Origin: a virus | DNA length: 43,578 bases | Virus record (IMG/VR): IMGVR_UViG_3300044732_002014 | Coordinates: 1 to 43,578 of that record | Strand: one strand, 5' to 3' | In this document: piece by piece, positions 17,513 through 24,953 of the stretch | How positions within the stretch are numbered: the first letter of the stretch is position 1 | How the letters are laid out: each line of letters opens with the position of its first letter | Made by a program: the position numbers and the translations under genes | The notes under the pieces: generated by a model | Seen by the model: the letters and a program-made list of their open reading frames with translations, nothing else | Told to the model about the DNA's origin: nothing | Database searches by the model: none

Positions 17513-17661
17513 ACGATACCGCGGTTGTCCATCTGTCAAAGGCGAGTTCGGGTCTTAGTTTTTACTCGACCGCCTGTGGGTTGACGGACGATTCACTTTG
17601 GGTGTCAATCGGCAGACAACATGTTACATGTGAAGAATGTCTAAAAGCAACCGAGAAATAG
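17509..17661 (+). CDS. Small zinc-type peptide (VHLSK...TCEEC)
   Basis: 50 residues. GTG overlaps the reductase stop as GTGA and the end overlaps the next gene by 25 bases. The pattern VVHLSK, ACGLTDD and VTCEECLKA is that of small actinophage proteins with one upstream Cys and a C-x2-C, probably a zinc site. Often found in nucleotide-metabolism or regulatory regions; function unknown. Confidence 0.75.
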   Translation: MNDTAVVHLSKASSGLSFYSTACGLTDDSLWVSIGRQHVTCEECLKATEK

Positions 17662-18638
17662 AAAAACTTCTTAACTTCAACGGTGTCTATGACACGTATG
17701 AGACAATTGATGATCCTAACGGGACCATTCATGTGTTCAATAACGTCATTCTTGGAAACCGCAAGAGCGAGAACATCGTATGTCTAAACGGCACATACTC
17801 TGTGTTTACATGCGTTGCTCACTACTTTCATTTTCTTAAAGAGTACTTTGCATTTCATCTGTACTACAAGAACAACTATGATCCTGGTCTAAAGTATCTG
17901 TGGATGGATCACTCAGGATTCCACTATCCGTCATATCAGAACATGCTGCCGGTGTGCGACTTTGTCTTTGATGGAATGGACATCTCCGAGGGGGTTAGGT
18001 TTCCAGACACTGAGATGGGAAATACCGCGTACCTGATTGAAAAATTGGTTGTCATGTTTGACAGCCAAAAATATATTGTGACCACAAATGTAAAGCAAAG
18101 TGACTACAATGGCACGCCGGGGCTGAACAAGGAGCTTCGAGAGTTTTACATGAAATACGCTGTCAAAGACGAGTCACTGCCAAAGAAGATCTTCTTGACA
18201 CGAAAGATAGTAAGTCAGGAACTGCCTAACCACCCTGGTAACACAGAGGCGCAATACTCTTGGAAGCGCGACCAGCTGAGGTTACGATACAACCCTCCTT
18301 GGTTGGAAGACGCAATCGAACAGTTCTTCATTGATGAGGGATATGAGCTTGTTCAACTGTCAGGTATGACAATTCCAGAACAGGTAAACTTTTTCTATAA
18401 TGCGTCTCACGTCGCCGGTCTGCTTGGCACCGCCTTTTACAACGGGATCTTCTCAAGACAGTGGACAAAGTTTACCGCGGTCAGGGTAACTCCAAGCTAC
18501 TGGTATGACTTTGAAGGCGACATCCAAAGTGTTGTAAATGTAAAGTTTGACTACGCAAATGTCTACGAGCACGTAGATACAGAGCAGGTACGTGAATTCC
18601 TTACCCAGACTCTAAAAAGTAGAGGTAGAACGATATAG
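17637..18638 (+). CDS. GT61-like glycosyltransferase
   Basis: 333 residues. The C-terminal half carries the family 61 / capsular polysaccharide (DUF563) pattern: KKIFLTRK (~184-191), EGYELVQLSGMTIPEQV and FFYNASHVAGLLGTAFYNG. These enzymes transfer pentoses or GlcNAc to glycans. With the methyltransferase and GH130-like gene at 12.6-14.3 kb it suggests that the phage alters a glycan of the host surface or of its own virion (inference). ATG preceded only by a weak GAAG. Confidence 0.8.
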   Translation: MSKSNREIEKLLNFNGVYDTYETIDDPNGTIHVFNNVILGNRKSENIVCLNGTYSVFTCVAHYFHFLKEYFAFHLYYKNNYDPGLKYLWMDHSGFHYPSYQNMLPVCDFVFDGMDISEGVRFPDTEMGNTAYLIEKLVVMFDSQKYIVTTNVKQSDYNGTPGLNKELREFYMKYAVKDESLPKKIFLTRKIVSQELPNHPGNTEAQYSWKRDQLRLRYNPPWLEDAIEQFFIDEGYELVQLSGMTIPEQVNFFYNASHVAGLLGTAFYNGIFSRQWTKFTAVRVTPSYWYDFEGDIQSVVNVKFDYANVYEHVDTEQVREFLTQTLKSRGRTI

Positions 18639-18639
18639 A

Positions 18640-18645
18640 TAAGAT
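18640..18645 (+). promoter_or_regulatory. -10 box for leaderless membrane-protein gene
   Basis: TAAGAT followed by six bases and the ATG at 18652; no Shine-Dalgarno site. Confidence 0.55.
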
Positions 18646-18651
18646 TATGCT

Positions 18652-18903
18652 ATGGAACAGCTCAAGCATATCATCTTGCGTATCATTGCAACATTCGCGG
18701 CATCGGGTCTTGGTGTCATTGGTGCCGGCGCAATCGCCGGTGTTCCGATGCTAACAGCGATCTTCATGGCCGGTATCGGTGGAGTCGCCTCTGTCATTGA
18801 AGGACTGTCTCGTGCGTATCTTGACGATGGCAAGCTCTCTAAAGATGAGATTGATGCCGTATTCACCAAGGCAAAAGAAAAAGCTCGTCCAGACGCTGAG
18901 TAG
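18652..18903 (+). CDS. Two-helix membrane protein (holin-like)
   Basis: 83 residues. Two Ala/Gly/Ile-rich membrane segments (~residues 7-27 and 30-50) and a short charged C-terminus (YLDDGKLSKDEIDAVF). Resembles small holins of actinophages, but is not beside a lysin. Start leaderless by the spacing to TAAGAT; stop overlaps the next start as TAGTG. Confidence 0.75.
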   Translation: MEQLKHIILRIIATFAASGLGVIGAGAIAGVPMLTAIFMAGIGGVASVIEGLSRAYLDDGKLSKDEIDAVFTKAKEKARPDAE

Positions 18904-19145
18904 TGGTTCGATTCTTTAAGTTCGCAAGTATAATCTCACTTGTAGTTTTACTCGTGAGAAACCGAAAGGTCAGGCGTATTTTGGCAGAAGTTCTTGAAGA
19001 TGTTAGAGATCTATCGCTTGGTCTAAAAGTAATTGATGATTCTCTGTATCAACTTGCCTCAAAGAACATTGTGTCCGCCGCTGAGATCTCTGACGTGCTC
19101 TTGGATGTACGCCAAATTATTTTGCTAAATATGCCGACTGAGTAA
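18903..19145 (+). CDS. Small membrane-anchored protein
   Basis: 80 residues from GTG 18903 (TAGTG overlap). N-terminal hydrophobic segment (FASIISLVVLLV, ~6-18), basic cluster RNRKVRR, then a long amphipathic helix. Topology fits a partner of the preceding membrane protein. No known domain. Confidence 0.65.
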   Translation: MVRFFKFASIISLVVLLVRNRKVRRILAEVLEDVRDLSLGLKVIDDSLYQLASKNIVSAAEISDVLLDVRQIILLNMPTE

Positions 19146-19182
19146 TGTACAAGCGCTGAATAGCGCGATACATTCAACCCTC

Positions 19183-19506
19183 ATGGCATCAGACATCTCA
19201 TGGTTTAAAGACGCAATATGTAAAGGTTCTTCGTATCCATTCTTTGGGCATCATGCGGAAAAACCGCAGGCGATGGCTAAGCGTGAGCGAGAGGCAAAGA
19301 AGATCTGCGATAAGTGCCCTGTCATGCACGCGTGTAAACAATACGCGCGTGAAAATCAAGAACATGGGTTCTGGGGTGGTGAAAGCGAAGAAGAGCGCTT
19401 TAGGGCTGGATTCTTGTATGATCCAACAATCGCCCGTCGCTACCGCGCAATGGACATGCGCAAGCGTGAGCGTGAGCTACGCGAGGAGAAAAAACAGCAA
19501 GCTTAG
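19183..19506 (+). CDS. WhiB-family iron-sulphur transcription regulator
   Basis: 107 residues. Four cluster cysteines (C13, C42, C45, C51 in ICDKCPVMHAC) and the GFWGG turn motif identify WhiB, a family found only in actinobacteria and their phages, which binds the host primary sigma factor and DNA. The C-terminal half is strongly basic (MRKRERELREEKKQ). A phage WhiB can block host WhiB2-type functions, as in mycobacteriophage TM4 (known), so host transcription control is likely. Start has no Shine-Dalgarno site; TACATT lies eight bases upstream. Confidence 0.93.
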   Translation: MASDISWFKDAICKGSSYPFFGHHAEKPQAMAKREREAKKICDKCPVMHACKQYARENQEHGFWGGESEEERFRAGFLYDPTIARRYRAMDMRKRERELREEKKQQA

Positions 19507-19604
19507 TCTTGTCGTTTTCTATTTAGCCAGATATCAATAAGTGGTTCAAAGATCCACTTTCCAGCCAGCATTCCGGCAATTGCCGCAAGTAGTACTGTGT
19601 TCAT
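19503..19604 (-). CDS. 33-residue membrane peptide
   Basis: ATG 19604 overlaps the upstream stop as ATGA, with AAGGA nine bases upstream. The peptide MNTVLLAAIAGMLAGKWIFE... has one membrane segment and a basic end (NRKRQD). Its stop overlaps the end of whiB by four bases in convergent orientation. Last gene of the minus operon. Confidence 0.65.
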   Translation of the reverse strand: MNTVLLAAIAGMLAGKWIFEPLIDIWLNRKRQD

Positions 19605-19840
19605 TTCTTCATCCTTTCGCGAACTTTATCGTATAAACCACTTTGAACATCGTCATACACCGCTGCCGCGTACTCAATTTTGCCTAAGTCAATTGCAAGC
19701 ATTTCTGCTGTCTGCTTCCAGTCAGCAGCCTCTTTACGCAGGAATTCAATCTCTTTGATCGCTTCTTCAGCGTTATCCCAAGACAAGAATGTCCTCAGCC
19801 TCGTGGTGATGTCGTTGCTATTAGATTTGGGCATCAACAT
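19601..19840 (-). CDS. Hypothetical coiled-coil protein
   Basis: 79 residues, helical and acidic (EEAIKEIEFLRKEAADWKQ). It overlaps the lipoprotein end by 20 bases; an alternative ATG six bases later (19834) is equally possible. No known domain. Part of the tightly coupled minus operon 19.5-21.2 kb. Confidence 0.65.
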   Translation of the reverse strand: MLMPKSNSNDITTRLRTFLSWDNAEEAIKEIEFLRKEAADWKQTAEMLAIDLGKIEYAAAVYDDVQSGLYDKVRERMKK

Positions 19841-20198
19841 ACGCAGCGTTTTCTGGGCACAAGAATGTTACGGATGACCCAATCACAGCTGCAAAAAATT
19901 CATCATCGTAGAGACCGCTTGAGTAGTCAGAAAAAATGTCAACTACTTCAGCCAGAGTATTTCCTGCGCTGAATGACTCGCATACCGCGCTTCCAAGTTC
20001 AAATAAGTCAGCCTCTTCCCAAGCGCGAGACTGCGCCGAATTGTCATACATTGACTTTAAAAATAAGTCGTACTTATTTTCTTCTACAGCTGGCACAGTT
20101 GTTGGTGGGGTGGTGACAAGAACTTCTCTAATTGTTTCTTTACCGCAGCCTGAGAGAATAGCAAGCGATGCGACACCTATTAGTATTTTTGACTTCAT
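19821..20198 (-). CDS. Lipoprotein, DUF732-like
   Basis: 125 residues. Signal peptide with lipobox LSGC (Cys18) and a Thr/Pro-rich spacer (TTPPTTVPA), then a helical domain with two conserved cysteines (SAVCESFSAGNTL ... TFLCPENAA), the pattern of DUF732, common in actinobacterial cell-envelope proteins. Phage lipoproteins often block superinfection; that role here is inference. AAGGAT precedes the ATG, which overlaps the upstream gene as ATGA. Confidence 0.8.
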   Translation of the reverse strand: MKSKILIGVASLAILSGCGKETIREVLVTTPPTTVPAVEENKYDLFLKSMYDNSAQSRAWEEADLFELGSAVCESFSAGNTLAEVVDIFSDYSSGLYDDEFFAAVIGSSVTFLCPENAAYVDAQI

Positions 20199-20572
20199 TT
20201 GCTATCCTTTGTCTTTGCTCTGTGATCTGCCCAGCGCTTTTCTCTTGCGCCGCTTATTGTAGCATTGTTTCTAACACGGTCGCACATCTTCTCGTGTTCT
20301 GTTTTGACACGGTGTAGTCCGATATGGCCAAGAGCATTAACACCCTCTTGGGTGATCTTATAGCGTGCCTTTGATAGTCTGCCTGTCTGCTCAAGATAAC
20401 CATGCTTGACAAGACTGCCGAAGCTTTTGCCGATGTCATCGAGTAATTTTCTGTTATGCTGTTGAAACAGGCGGTAGTCATCTGCACTAAACCAGGTCTT
20501 CTTTGTTCTTGCGTAGCAGAGAACAACGTATGTTCTACTCTCGTATCTAACGTTTTGTGCGTGTGTTGTCAT
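20195..20572 (-). CDS. Winged-helix DNA-binding protein
   Basis: 125 residues. Residues ~12-80 read as a winged helix (RKLLDDIGKSFGSLVKHGY with the wing GRLSKARYKITQEG), like MarR/PadR-type regulators. Basic C-terminus. AAGGAG precedes the ATG. Confidence 0.7.
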   Translation of the reverse strand: MTTHAQNVRYESRTYVVLCYARTKKTWFSADDYRLFQQHNRKLLDDIGKSFGSLVKHGYLEQTGRLSKARYKITQEGVNALGHIGLHRVKTEHEKMCDRVRNNATISGAREKRWADHRAKTKDSK

Positions 20573-20691
20573 TCTGTCTCCTTGCAGCTTTCTACCTGAT
20601 TACGTAGTTCTTTGATGTCTGGACGGATCCACCACATCGCAAAGCTGTATCCGATCTTTATTCCAATTACAACTGCTAGAGCGTGTAGCAT
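20569..20691 (-). CDS. 40-residue membrane peptide
   Basis: ATG overlaps the upstream stop as TAATG, and the TGA overlaps the next start as ATGA. One membrane segment (LHALAVVIGIKIGYSFAMWW) followed by a charged tail. Unknown function; the two tight overlaps are the main support. Confidence 0.65.
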   Translation of the reverse strand: MLHALAVVIGIKIGYSFAMWWIRPDIKELRNQVESCKETE

Positions 20692-21167
20692 TAGCTCATA
20701 CCTACTTCCCGATTCAAGTGACGTTGAACGCCATAGTACAACGGGAACGAGTTAGAGATTCCAATGCCTTTTGCGATTGCAGCGAGAGATATTCCGTTGT
20801 CAAAGTACTCCTCAGCAAGCTGCGCGTGGTAAACACGCGAGCCTTTACACTTTGCGACGGCCACGCGTTTTACTGCGGCCTCAACCTCTTCAGGTGTTGC
20901 CTTTGACTTTGTGCGACCGTTTGTTATCGACGGTGTGTTTGCCATTGTCACCCGGCGTCTGATCCCGGAGTATGCGACACCTAGTTCACCTGCGAGCTCG
21001 ACAAGATCTCCGCCGTTATCGCGGTACTCTTTAAGAAGTCTTGTGTACTCACGACTTGCGTCATGGGCCGGTGACCTTGAGTCTTTTGCGCCGTATGCAC
21101 GTTTTGCCTGTTCAAGTATCGGTCGTATCTTTTGAAGATACTCCTGCTTCATTTCATCTTTTGTCAT
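20691..21167 (-). CDS. Hypothetical protein with two helix-turn-helix motifs
   Basis: 158 residues from ATG 21167 (AAAAGG seven bases upstream; TTG 21197 rejected). Two helix-turn-helix segments: LVELAGELGVAYSGIRRRV and ISLAAIAKGIGISNSF, with basic surroundings. First gene of the minus operon and likely its regulator. Confidence 0.75.
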   Translation of the reverse strand: MTKDEMKQEYLQKIRPILEQAKRAYGAKDSRSPAHDASREYTRLLKEYRDNGGDLVELAGELGVAYSGIRRRVTMANTPSITNGRTKSKATPEEVEAAVKRVAVAKCKGSRVYHAQLAEEYFDNGISLAAIAKGIGISNSFPLYYGVQRHLNREVGMS

Positions 21168-21199
21168 TTGTTTCCTTTTCTTTGTGTCCTTCGGCAACT

Positions 21200-21205
21200 A
21201 TTATA
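21200..21205 (-). promoter_or_regulatory. -10 box of minus operon 21.2-19.5 kb
   Basis: TATAAT on the minus strand, 32 bases before the ATG at 21167. Confidence 0.5.
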
Positions 21206-21294
21206 TCTACGAAATAATAGAAATCTGTGAATGATAGGACCGATCTTTTTCGAAGATACTGAGCAAATCCGTATACTTTTTTGAGATATAGGTA

Positions 21295-21300
21295 GATAAT
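21295..21300 (+). promoter_or_regulatory. -10 box for leaderless peptide gene
   Basis: GATAAT followed by six bases and the ATG at 21307. Confidence 0.5.
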
Positions 21301-21306
21301 AGACCT

Positions 21307-21471
21307 ATGCTTATCTTTTTACTTTTCATTGTTATCACCGGAACCGCGGTTACGCGCCTTGTCAATAAGGCTGTCGACGAGTATTCATACTACGGAGACT
21401 CTAGTCGTGATTGGAAACACGTCGACTTGTTCTACTACCAAGCCAGTATGCTTGAGAAGCAGTCGAAGTAA
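21307..21471 (+). CDS. 54-residue membrane peptide
   Basis: N-terminal membrane segment (MLIFLLFIVITGTAV) and a soluble, charged tail. Start is leaderless by position. Lies alone on the plus strand between two minus operons. Unknown function. Confidence 0.65.
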   Translation: MLIFLLFIVITGTAVTRLVNKAVDEYSYYGDSSRDWKHVDLFYYQASMLEKQSK

Positions 21472-21672
21472 CTAGCGCTTTCTCTGCCATCGGGGTATAA
21501 CCCCAGGCACATAGTAAGTTTTGGCGTAGTCGAACAAGATTCCGTTCTTTTCGACGTTTTCTCTAAACTTCTTCATGTACGTGTCGTACCACTCACGGTC
21601 GATCAGACCGTACTCGTTTAGCTTTGCGCGACCGTGGGTCTCGCCAATCGGATCTCCAGAACCAATCGCCAC
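21472..21672 (-). CDS. Hypothetical protein
   Basis: 66 residues from GTG 21672, overlapping the upstream stop as TAGTG. Aromatic-rich (REWYDTYMKKFRENVEKNG), ending in WQRKR. No known domain. Confidence 0.65.
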   Translation of the reverse strand: MAIGSGDPIGETHGRAKLNEYGLIDREWYDTYMKKFRENVEKNGILFDYAKTYYVPGVIPRWQRKR

Positions 21673-21854
21673 TACAGACTCTTTGTCTTTATCTTGTCGG
21701 GAACCCAGCGCATCTGATATGAACGCCGCCTGAGATTGGCCTCTAGCCTTCTCGTTCGCTCTGGTTCTGGCAAAAGGTTATACGCCTCAATCCGCTTGCG
21801 ATTCTTTCTCTCGCGCTCGTATTCCTTACGCTTTTGTGGATCTTTCAAAGGCAT
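21672..21854 (-). CDS. Small basic protein
   Basis: 60 residues from ATG 21854 (four bases after the oxygenase stop; the longer frame runs inside that gene). Very Arg/Lys-rich (KRKEYERERKNRKR), helical. Possibly nucleic-acid binding. No known family. Confidence 0.65.
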   Translation of the reverse strand: MPLKDPQKRKEYERERKNRKRIEAYNLLPEPERTRRLEANLRRRSYQMRWVPDKIKTKSL

Positions 21855-21858
21855 GATG

Positions 21859-22506
21859 TCATTGTACCTGCTCGAAGAGCATCTTGATCTTCGGTGTGGT
21901 AAAGAATAATGTACAGTAGATCCGCTCTCCTCGCGTAACCTCTGTGACCCGATGAAGATATTGATGTCCACTCGGGAACATCACAAGCTGACCTACCCTT
22001 GGTTTTATCGACAGGTTGTAGTCGGGAAACTCAAGATGACCTCCGTCAAAGTCTTCCGTTAGATACAGCAGCGCCGTAACTTCATTTAGTCCCGGGGTGA
22101 TCTCGTTGTCGTATGTCGTGAAGTTCTTACTTAGATCTATGAACATGCTTTTTACATATTCAGAGTCAGAGTGGAGATGCAGGTAACCTTCTCCAGGTTC
22201 AGGGATCTGGCGTGGCGGAAGCGCACGGATCTTTGGTCGTTCAGCGAAGATAAGTGTTCTACCGTATGTTGCCGATGCAAGTTCAAGCGCGCTGTTAGCG
22301 TGGAAGACAAGTTCTTTAAGTCGGTCAGCATCTTCGTATTTTCGAGGATAACCTGCATATTCGTTTGTCTCGACACACGTGGTTGTTGCAAAGTCAACTA
22401 TTAGTTTGCAATCATTGACATCTACAAAATCATCAACGATATGAATGTTCTTTTTATAGACCTCGTTGTATGGGTAGATGTGACCGCGATCGTCTTCGTA
22501 GATCAT
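21859..22506 (-). CDS. Prolyl-4-hydroxylase-like 2OG-Fe(II) oxygenase, copy 2
   Basis: 215 residues. Iron motif HLHSDSE (His-x-Asp), core strand FDGGHLEFPDYN, distal FPSGHQYLHRV and the 2-oxoglutarate Arg in RGERIYCTLFF. Typical of the P4Hc/PKHD branch, which hydroxylates protein side chains. About as long as, and clearly a paralogue of, the upstream gene, with the same GGxLxFPxYxLxIKP core; they overlap as ATGA. Substrate unknown; a virion or host protein is plausible. Confidence 0.88.
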   Translation of the reverse strand: MIYEDDRGHIYPYNEVYKKNIHIVDDFVDVNDCKLIVDFATTTCVETNEYAGYPRKYEDADRLKELVFHANSALELASATYGRTLIFAERPKIRALPPRQIPEPGEGYLHLHSDSEYVKSMFIDLSKNFTTYDNEITPGLNEVTALLYLTEDFDGGHLEFPDYNLSIKPRVGQLVMFPSGHQYLHRVTEVTRGERIYCTLFFTTPKIKMLFEQVQ

Positions 22507-23210
22507 GATCTACTTAGCCTTAGGTCGTTGAATGTTGAGTGTTCAAAGAGCATCTTCGTCTTTGGCTCTACGAGAAACGTGCTGAAGTACCAGCGGGTTC
22601 CTCCTGTTACGGGGGTGACGTAGTGGCTATATTGATGACCGCTCGGGAACATAAGCATGTCGCCTGCCTTGGGCTTTATCCTAAGATCATATTGTGGGAA
22701 CACAAGCTCTCCGCCCTCAAACTCACTATTTATATAGACAAGGATCGTTGTATCAAATAGCAGTGGAATGCTTAATGGCTTATGTTGTAACCAGTTTACG
22801 CCCATGTCTACCTTGTTATCTACCTCAACCTCTGAGTCACAATGATAGAGGTAGAAGCTGGTATCGATCTCAGGACCGTTTGTAGACGTGAGTATGCGAA
22901 ATGTTGGCGTGTCATACACGTCTAACGTGCGTCCATATCTTGCACGTGCAAGAACCGCGGCCTTCTCGGAGTAGATATCCAAGGCCTCATGATGTGTCGT
23001 CTGCGCAAAGATCTTTGTGAACCAGGGTGGTTTATTCTGATCATAGCCGCCGATGAACAGATGCTCATATTGTTTGCAGTGTTCAACAAGCGTCTTGCAT
23101 TCTTCATCTGAGATGAAGTGTTCATCAAGATAGATGTGCTTTCGGTATTCAGATGATAGATCTCCGGTTACACCGGTATCTTTCTCATGTATGAATAGGT
23201 CGTCCGCCAC
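22503..23210 (-). CDS. Prolyl-4-hydroxylase-like 2OG-Fe(II) oxygenase, copy 1
   Basis: 235 residues. LYHCDSE (His-x-Asp), FEGGELVFPQYDLRIKP, FPSGHQYSHYV and GTRWYFSTFL (Arg). Tandem paralogue of the next gene. The GTG start has no ribosome site, but a TAGTAT box lies exactly six bases upstream (23217-23222), so the message may be leaderless. Confidence 0.88.
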   Translation of the reverse strand: MADDLFIHEKDTGVTGDLSSEYRKHIYLDEHFISDEECKTLVEHCKQYEHLFIGGYDQNKPPWFTKIFAQTTHHEALDIYSEKAAVLARARYGRTLDVYDTPTFRILTSTNGPEIDTSFYLYHCDSEVEVDNKVDMGVNWLQHKPLSIPLLFDTTILVYINSEFEGGELVFPQYDLRIKPKAGDMLMFPSGHQYSHYVTPVTGGTRWYFSTFLVEPKTKMLFEHSTFNDLRLSRS

Positions 23211-23216
23211 GGGACG

Positions 23217-23222
23217 ATACTA
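23217..23222 (-). promoter_or_regulatory. -10 box for leaderless oxygenase message
   Basis: TAGTAT with six bases to the GTG at 23210. Confidence 0.45.
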
Positions 23223-23228
23223 CTATTT

Positions 23229-23621
23229 TTATTTTGACGAGCTCGTATTCGGTGCCACTGTTGTTGGTACTGGGGCGGCCACAGGTGCCTGGATTGGGGA
23301 GGTCACAGGCAGCTGTGGCGCCGCCGTCGTAGGTGCGACAGCTACGTCTACCTGGGTAGATGCTGCCGGTTCGCCCTGCGATTTTTTAGTCTTGTTCTGT
23401 GATACCGGAGTTGCTGCAGCTGGGAGAGTTGGTGCAACCACGGGAGTCGTTGCAACAAGTGCCTGGGCAGCCAGTGATGTCTGTACCTGCTCGAGCATCG
23501 CATCAATCTGCTTTGCCTGCGCGCTATATGTAAAGTATGTAGATATCCCAAGGGTCGCTGACACAGCAATACCCGTTGAAACGATCTTTGCTCCTAGAGC
23601 TACCGGTTCTTTTTTAGTCAT
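23229..23621 (-). CDS. Membrane-anchored Ala/Pro/Thr-rich protein
   Basis: 130 residues. One N-terminal membrane segment (~8-30), a short coiled coil (QAKQIDAMLEQVQTSL), then a disordered Ala/Pro/Thr/Val-rich tail. Overlaps the upstream gene by 8 bases, which encodes a similar protein. Cell-surface exposure likely. No known domain. Confidence 0.7.
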   Translation of the reverse strand: MTKKEPVALGAKIVSTGIAVSATLGISTYFTYSAQAKQIDAMLEQVQTSLAAQALVATTPVVAPTLPAAATPVSQNKTKKSQGEPAASTQVDVAVAPTTAAPQLPVTSPIQAPVAAPVPTTVAPNTSSSK

Positions 23622-23946
23622 CTTCGTCTTCGTCTCTTTCTCTTGTAGTTGTTCTTGGTTCGGTTGTTACGACTGGCTGCAGCTCAGTTGTGGTTGTTGT
23701 CAATGAACTTGAAGTTGCAGCTCCGCGTACTGATTGATTTGCTTTTTGTTTCTTTTTCTGTGTAGGTACAACCGTTGGTATAACCGTTGTTTCTACAGGG
23801 GCAGTTACGTCAACTGGATACGTTGCTGGAACAAGACTGCTAATATGTTCTATATCAAGTCTGTTCATCAGACTTATGTTGAACGCAATACCTACACCAA
23901 CAAATGATGTTGCAATCGCAATTGCATGTGACGTTTTCATGCTCAT
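23614..23946 (-). CDS. Membrane-anchored Thr-rich protein
   Basis: 110 residues. N-terminal membrane segment (~8-28), then Val/Pro/Thr-rich region, a basic patch (QKKKQKANQ), a TTTTT stretch and an acidic end (DEDEDD). Same design as its neighbour. ATG at 23946 or 23940 possible; no clear ribosome site. Confidence 0.65.
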   Translation of the reverse strand: MSMKTSHAIAIATSFVGVGIAFNISLMNRLDIEHISSLVPATYPVDVTAPVETTVIPTVVPTQKKKQKANQSVRGAATSSSLTTTTTELQPVVTTEPRTTTRERDEDEDD

Positions 23947-23988
23947 ATACTAAGTAACCATACCTAGTACAGTTGCTTAGTATGTCAA
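23947..23988 (-). promoter_or_regulatory. Inverted repeat overlapping TTGACA
   Basis: 12-bp arms ATACTAAGTAAC (23947-23958) and GTTGCTTAGTAT (23972-23983, one G-T pair) immediately before the membrane-protein operon. A perfect TTGACA lies on the minus strand at 23983-23988, touching the distal arm; no good -10 is visible at 16-18 bases. Operator or attenuator-like element. Confidence 0.45.
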
Positions 23989-24013
23989 ATTCTAATACAA
24001 AGTTTGTATAAAC

Positions 24014-24421
24014 TTACTTTTGGTTTGCAGCGCGGCGTTGCTTGAGCAGTTCAAAGTCTTTTACTTTTGTGTCGCCCATGTACGCCCACGCGTAACCGCC
24101 AGCGATTAGAGCTTCATTGACAGAAGTCTCTGCACCATCGAGATAAAGCCATCCAAGGATTCGACCGTACTTTTCCGAGCTGTCCATTTTTTCTGTCTTA
24201 ATGACGATTGACTTTGCATTTTCGATGTCATGCTTGAGTTTTGCCTTTACCTCAAGACCAAGAACTTTTTCTGCTTTGTCTGTTGTACGAGACTCGGGGG
24301 TGTCGATACCAGCAAGACGTACACGTGAAGAGAACGAGATGTCAAACCCAAGATCAATATCAACGTCAATCGTGTCACCGTCAACAATCTTAGTGACTTT
24401 CTTTACGTGATACTCGTACAT
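24014..24421 (-). CDS. Thermonuclease (SNase-like)
   Basis: 135 residues. Staphylococcal nuclease fold: IVDGDTIDV (Asp ligand), RLAGIDTPES (Arg and Asp), KYGRILGWLYL (second Arg) and LIAGGYAWAY. Calcium-dependent hydrolysis of DNA and RNA. No signal peptide, so it would act in the cytoplasm or through lysis. Preceded by membrane and lipoprotein genes in the same operon. Confidence 0.92.
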   Translation of the reverse strand: MYEYHVKKVTKIVDGDTIDVDIDLGFDISFSSRVRLAGIDTPESRTTDKAEKVLGLEVKAKLKHDIENAKSIVIKTEKMDSSEKYGRILGWLYLDGAETSVNEALIAGGYAWAYMGDTKVKDFELLKQRRAANQK

Positions 24422-24423
24422 GA

Positions 24424-24711
24424 TTACGCGCTTTCTTCGTCGTCAGGAACACCGTTGCCGTTTTTGTCTTCGTTATTCCGACCTGTTGAGATCATAAGAC
24501 CGGCGAGTGTTCCAGTGATGAACGTCGCCACTGATGACAAGACACCAAAGAACATCTTGTCGTTTTCTGCCTGCGCACCGACTGGCTGTGTAACGAACAC
24601 AAGTGCGTAAAGAATAAAGAATGTCGTGATGATGAGTACAAAGCCAAGCATGCAGCCGACTACGAACTTAAGACGTGCATCAAGTTCTTGTGGTGTAAGA
24701 CGCTTTTTCAT
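24424..24711 (-). CDS. Two-helix membrane protein with dockerin-like acidic end
   Basis: 95 residues from ATG 24711 (GAGGAG upstream, ATGA overlap with the lipoprotein). Membrane segments at ~18-40 and ~55-75, then NEDKNGNGVPDDEE, a calcium-loop-like motif. Holin-like shape; role uncertain. Confidence 0.75.
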   Translation of the reverse strand: MKKRLTPQELDARLKFVVGCMLGFVLIITTFFILYALVFVTQPVGAQAENDKMFFGVLSSVATFITGTLAGLMISTGRNNEDKNGNGVPDDEESA

Positions 24712-24953
24712 GGCGCTACTGTCTCCTCTGTTGGAATTAGTTCTTCTAACTCTGGGTTTACTAAACTTTCCAAAGTTGGATTGAATCCGAGCAAGTCTTC
24801 TGTACAAGCCCCACTTACCTTGCATACCGGCGGATTGCATTCTTCATTCTCCCAATTCTCTGGATCTTGACATGGATAACGGTAGCCACCGTCATAGCCG
24901 CAGGCTGAAACAGCAATCAGCATGAATGGAAGCACTTTAATAATTTTCATCAT
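24708..24953 (-). CDS. Small lipoprotein
   Basis: 81 residues from ATG 24953. Signal with lipobox VSAC (FMLIAVSACGYDGG); the mature part is acidic with four more cysteines (YPCQD, EECNPPVCKVSGAC) that may form disulphides outside. ATGA overlaps both neighbours. No known family. Confidence 0.72.
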   Translation of the reverse strand: MMKIIKVLPFMLIAVSACGYDGGYRYPCQDPENWENEECNPPVCKVSGACTEDLLGFNPTLESLVNPELEELIPTEETVAP

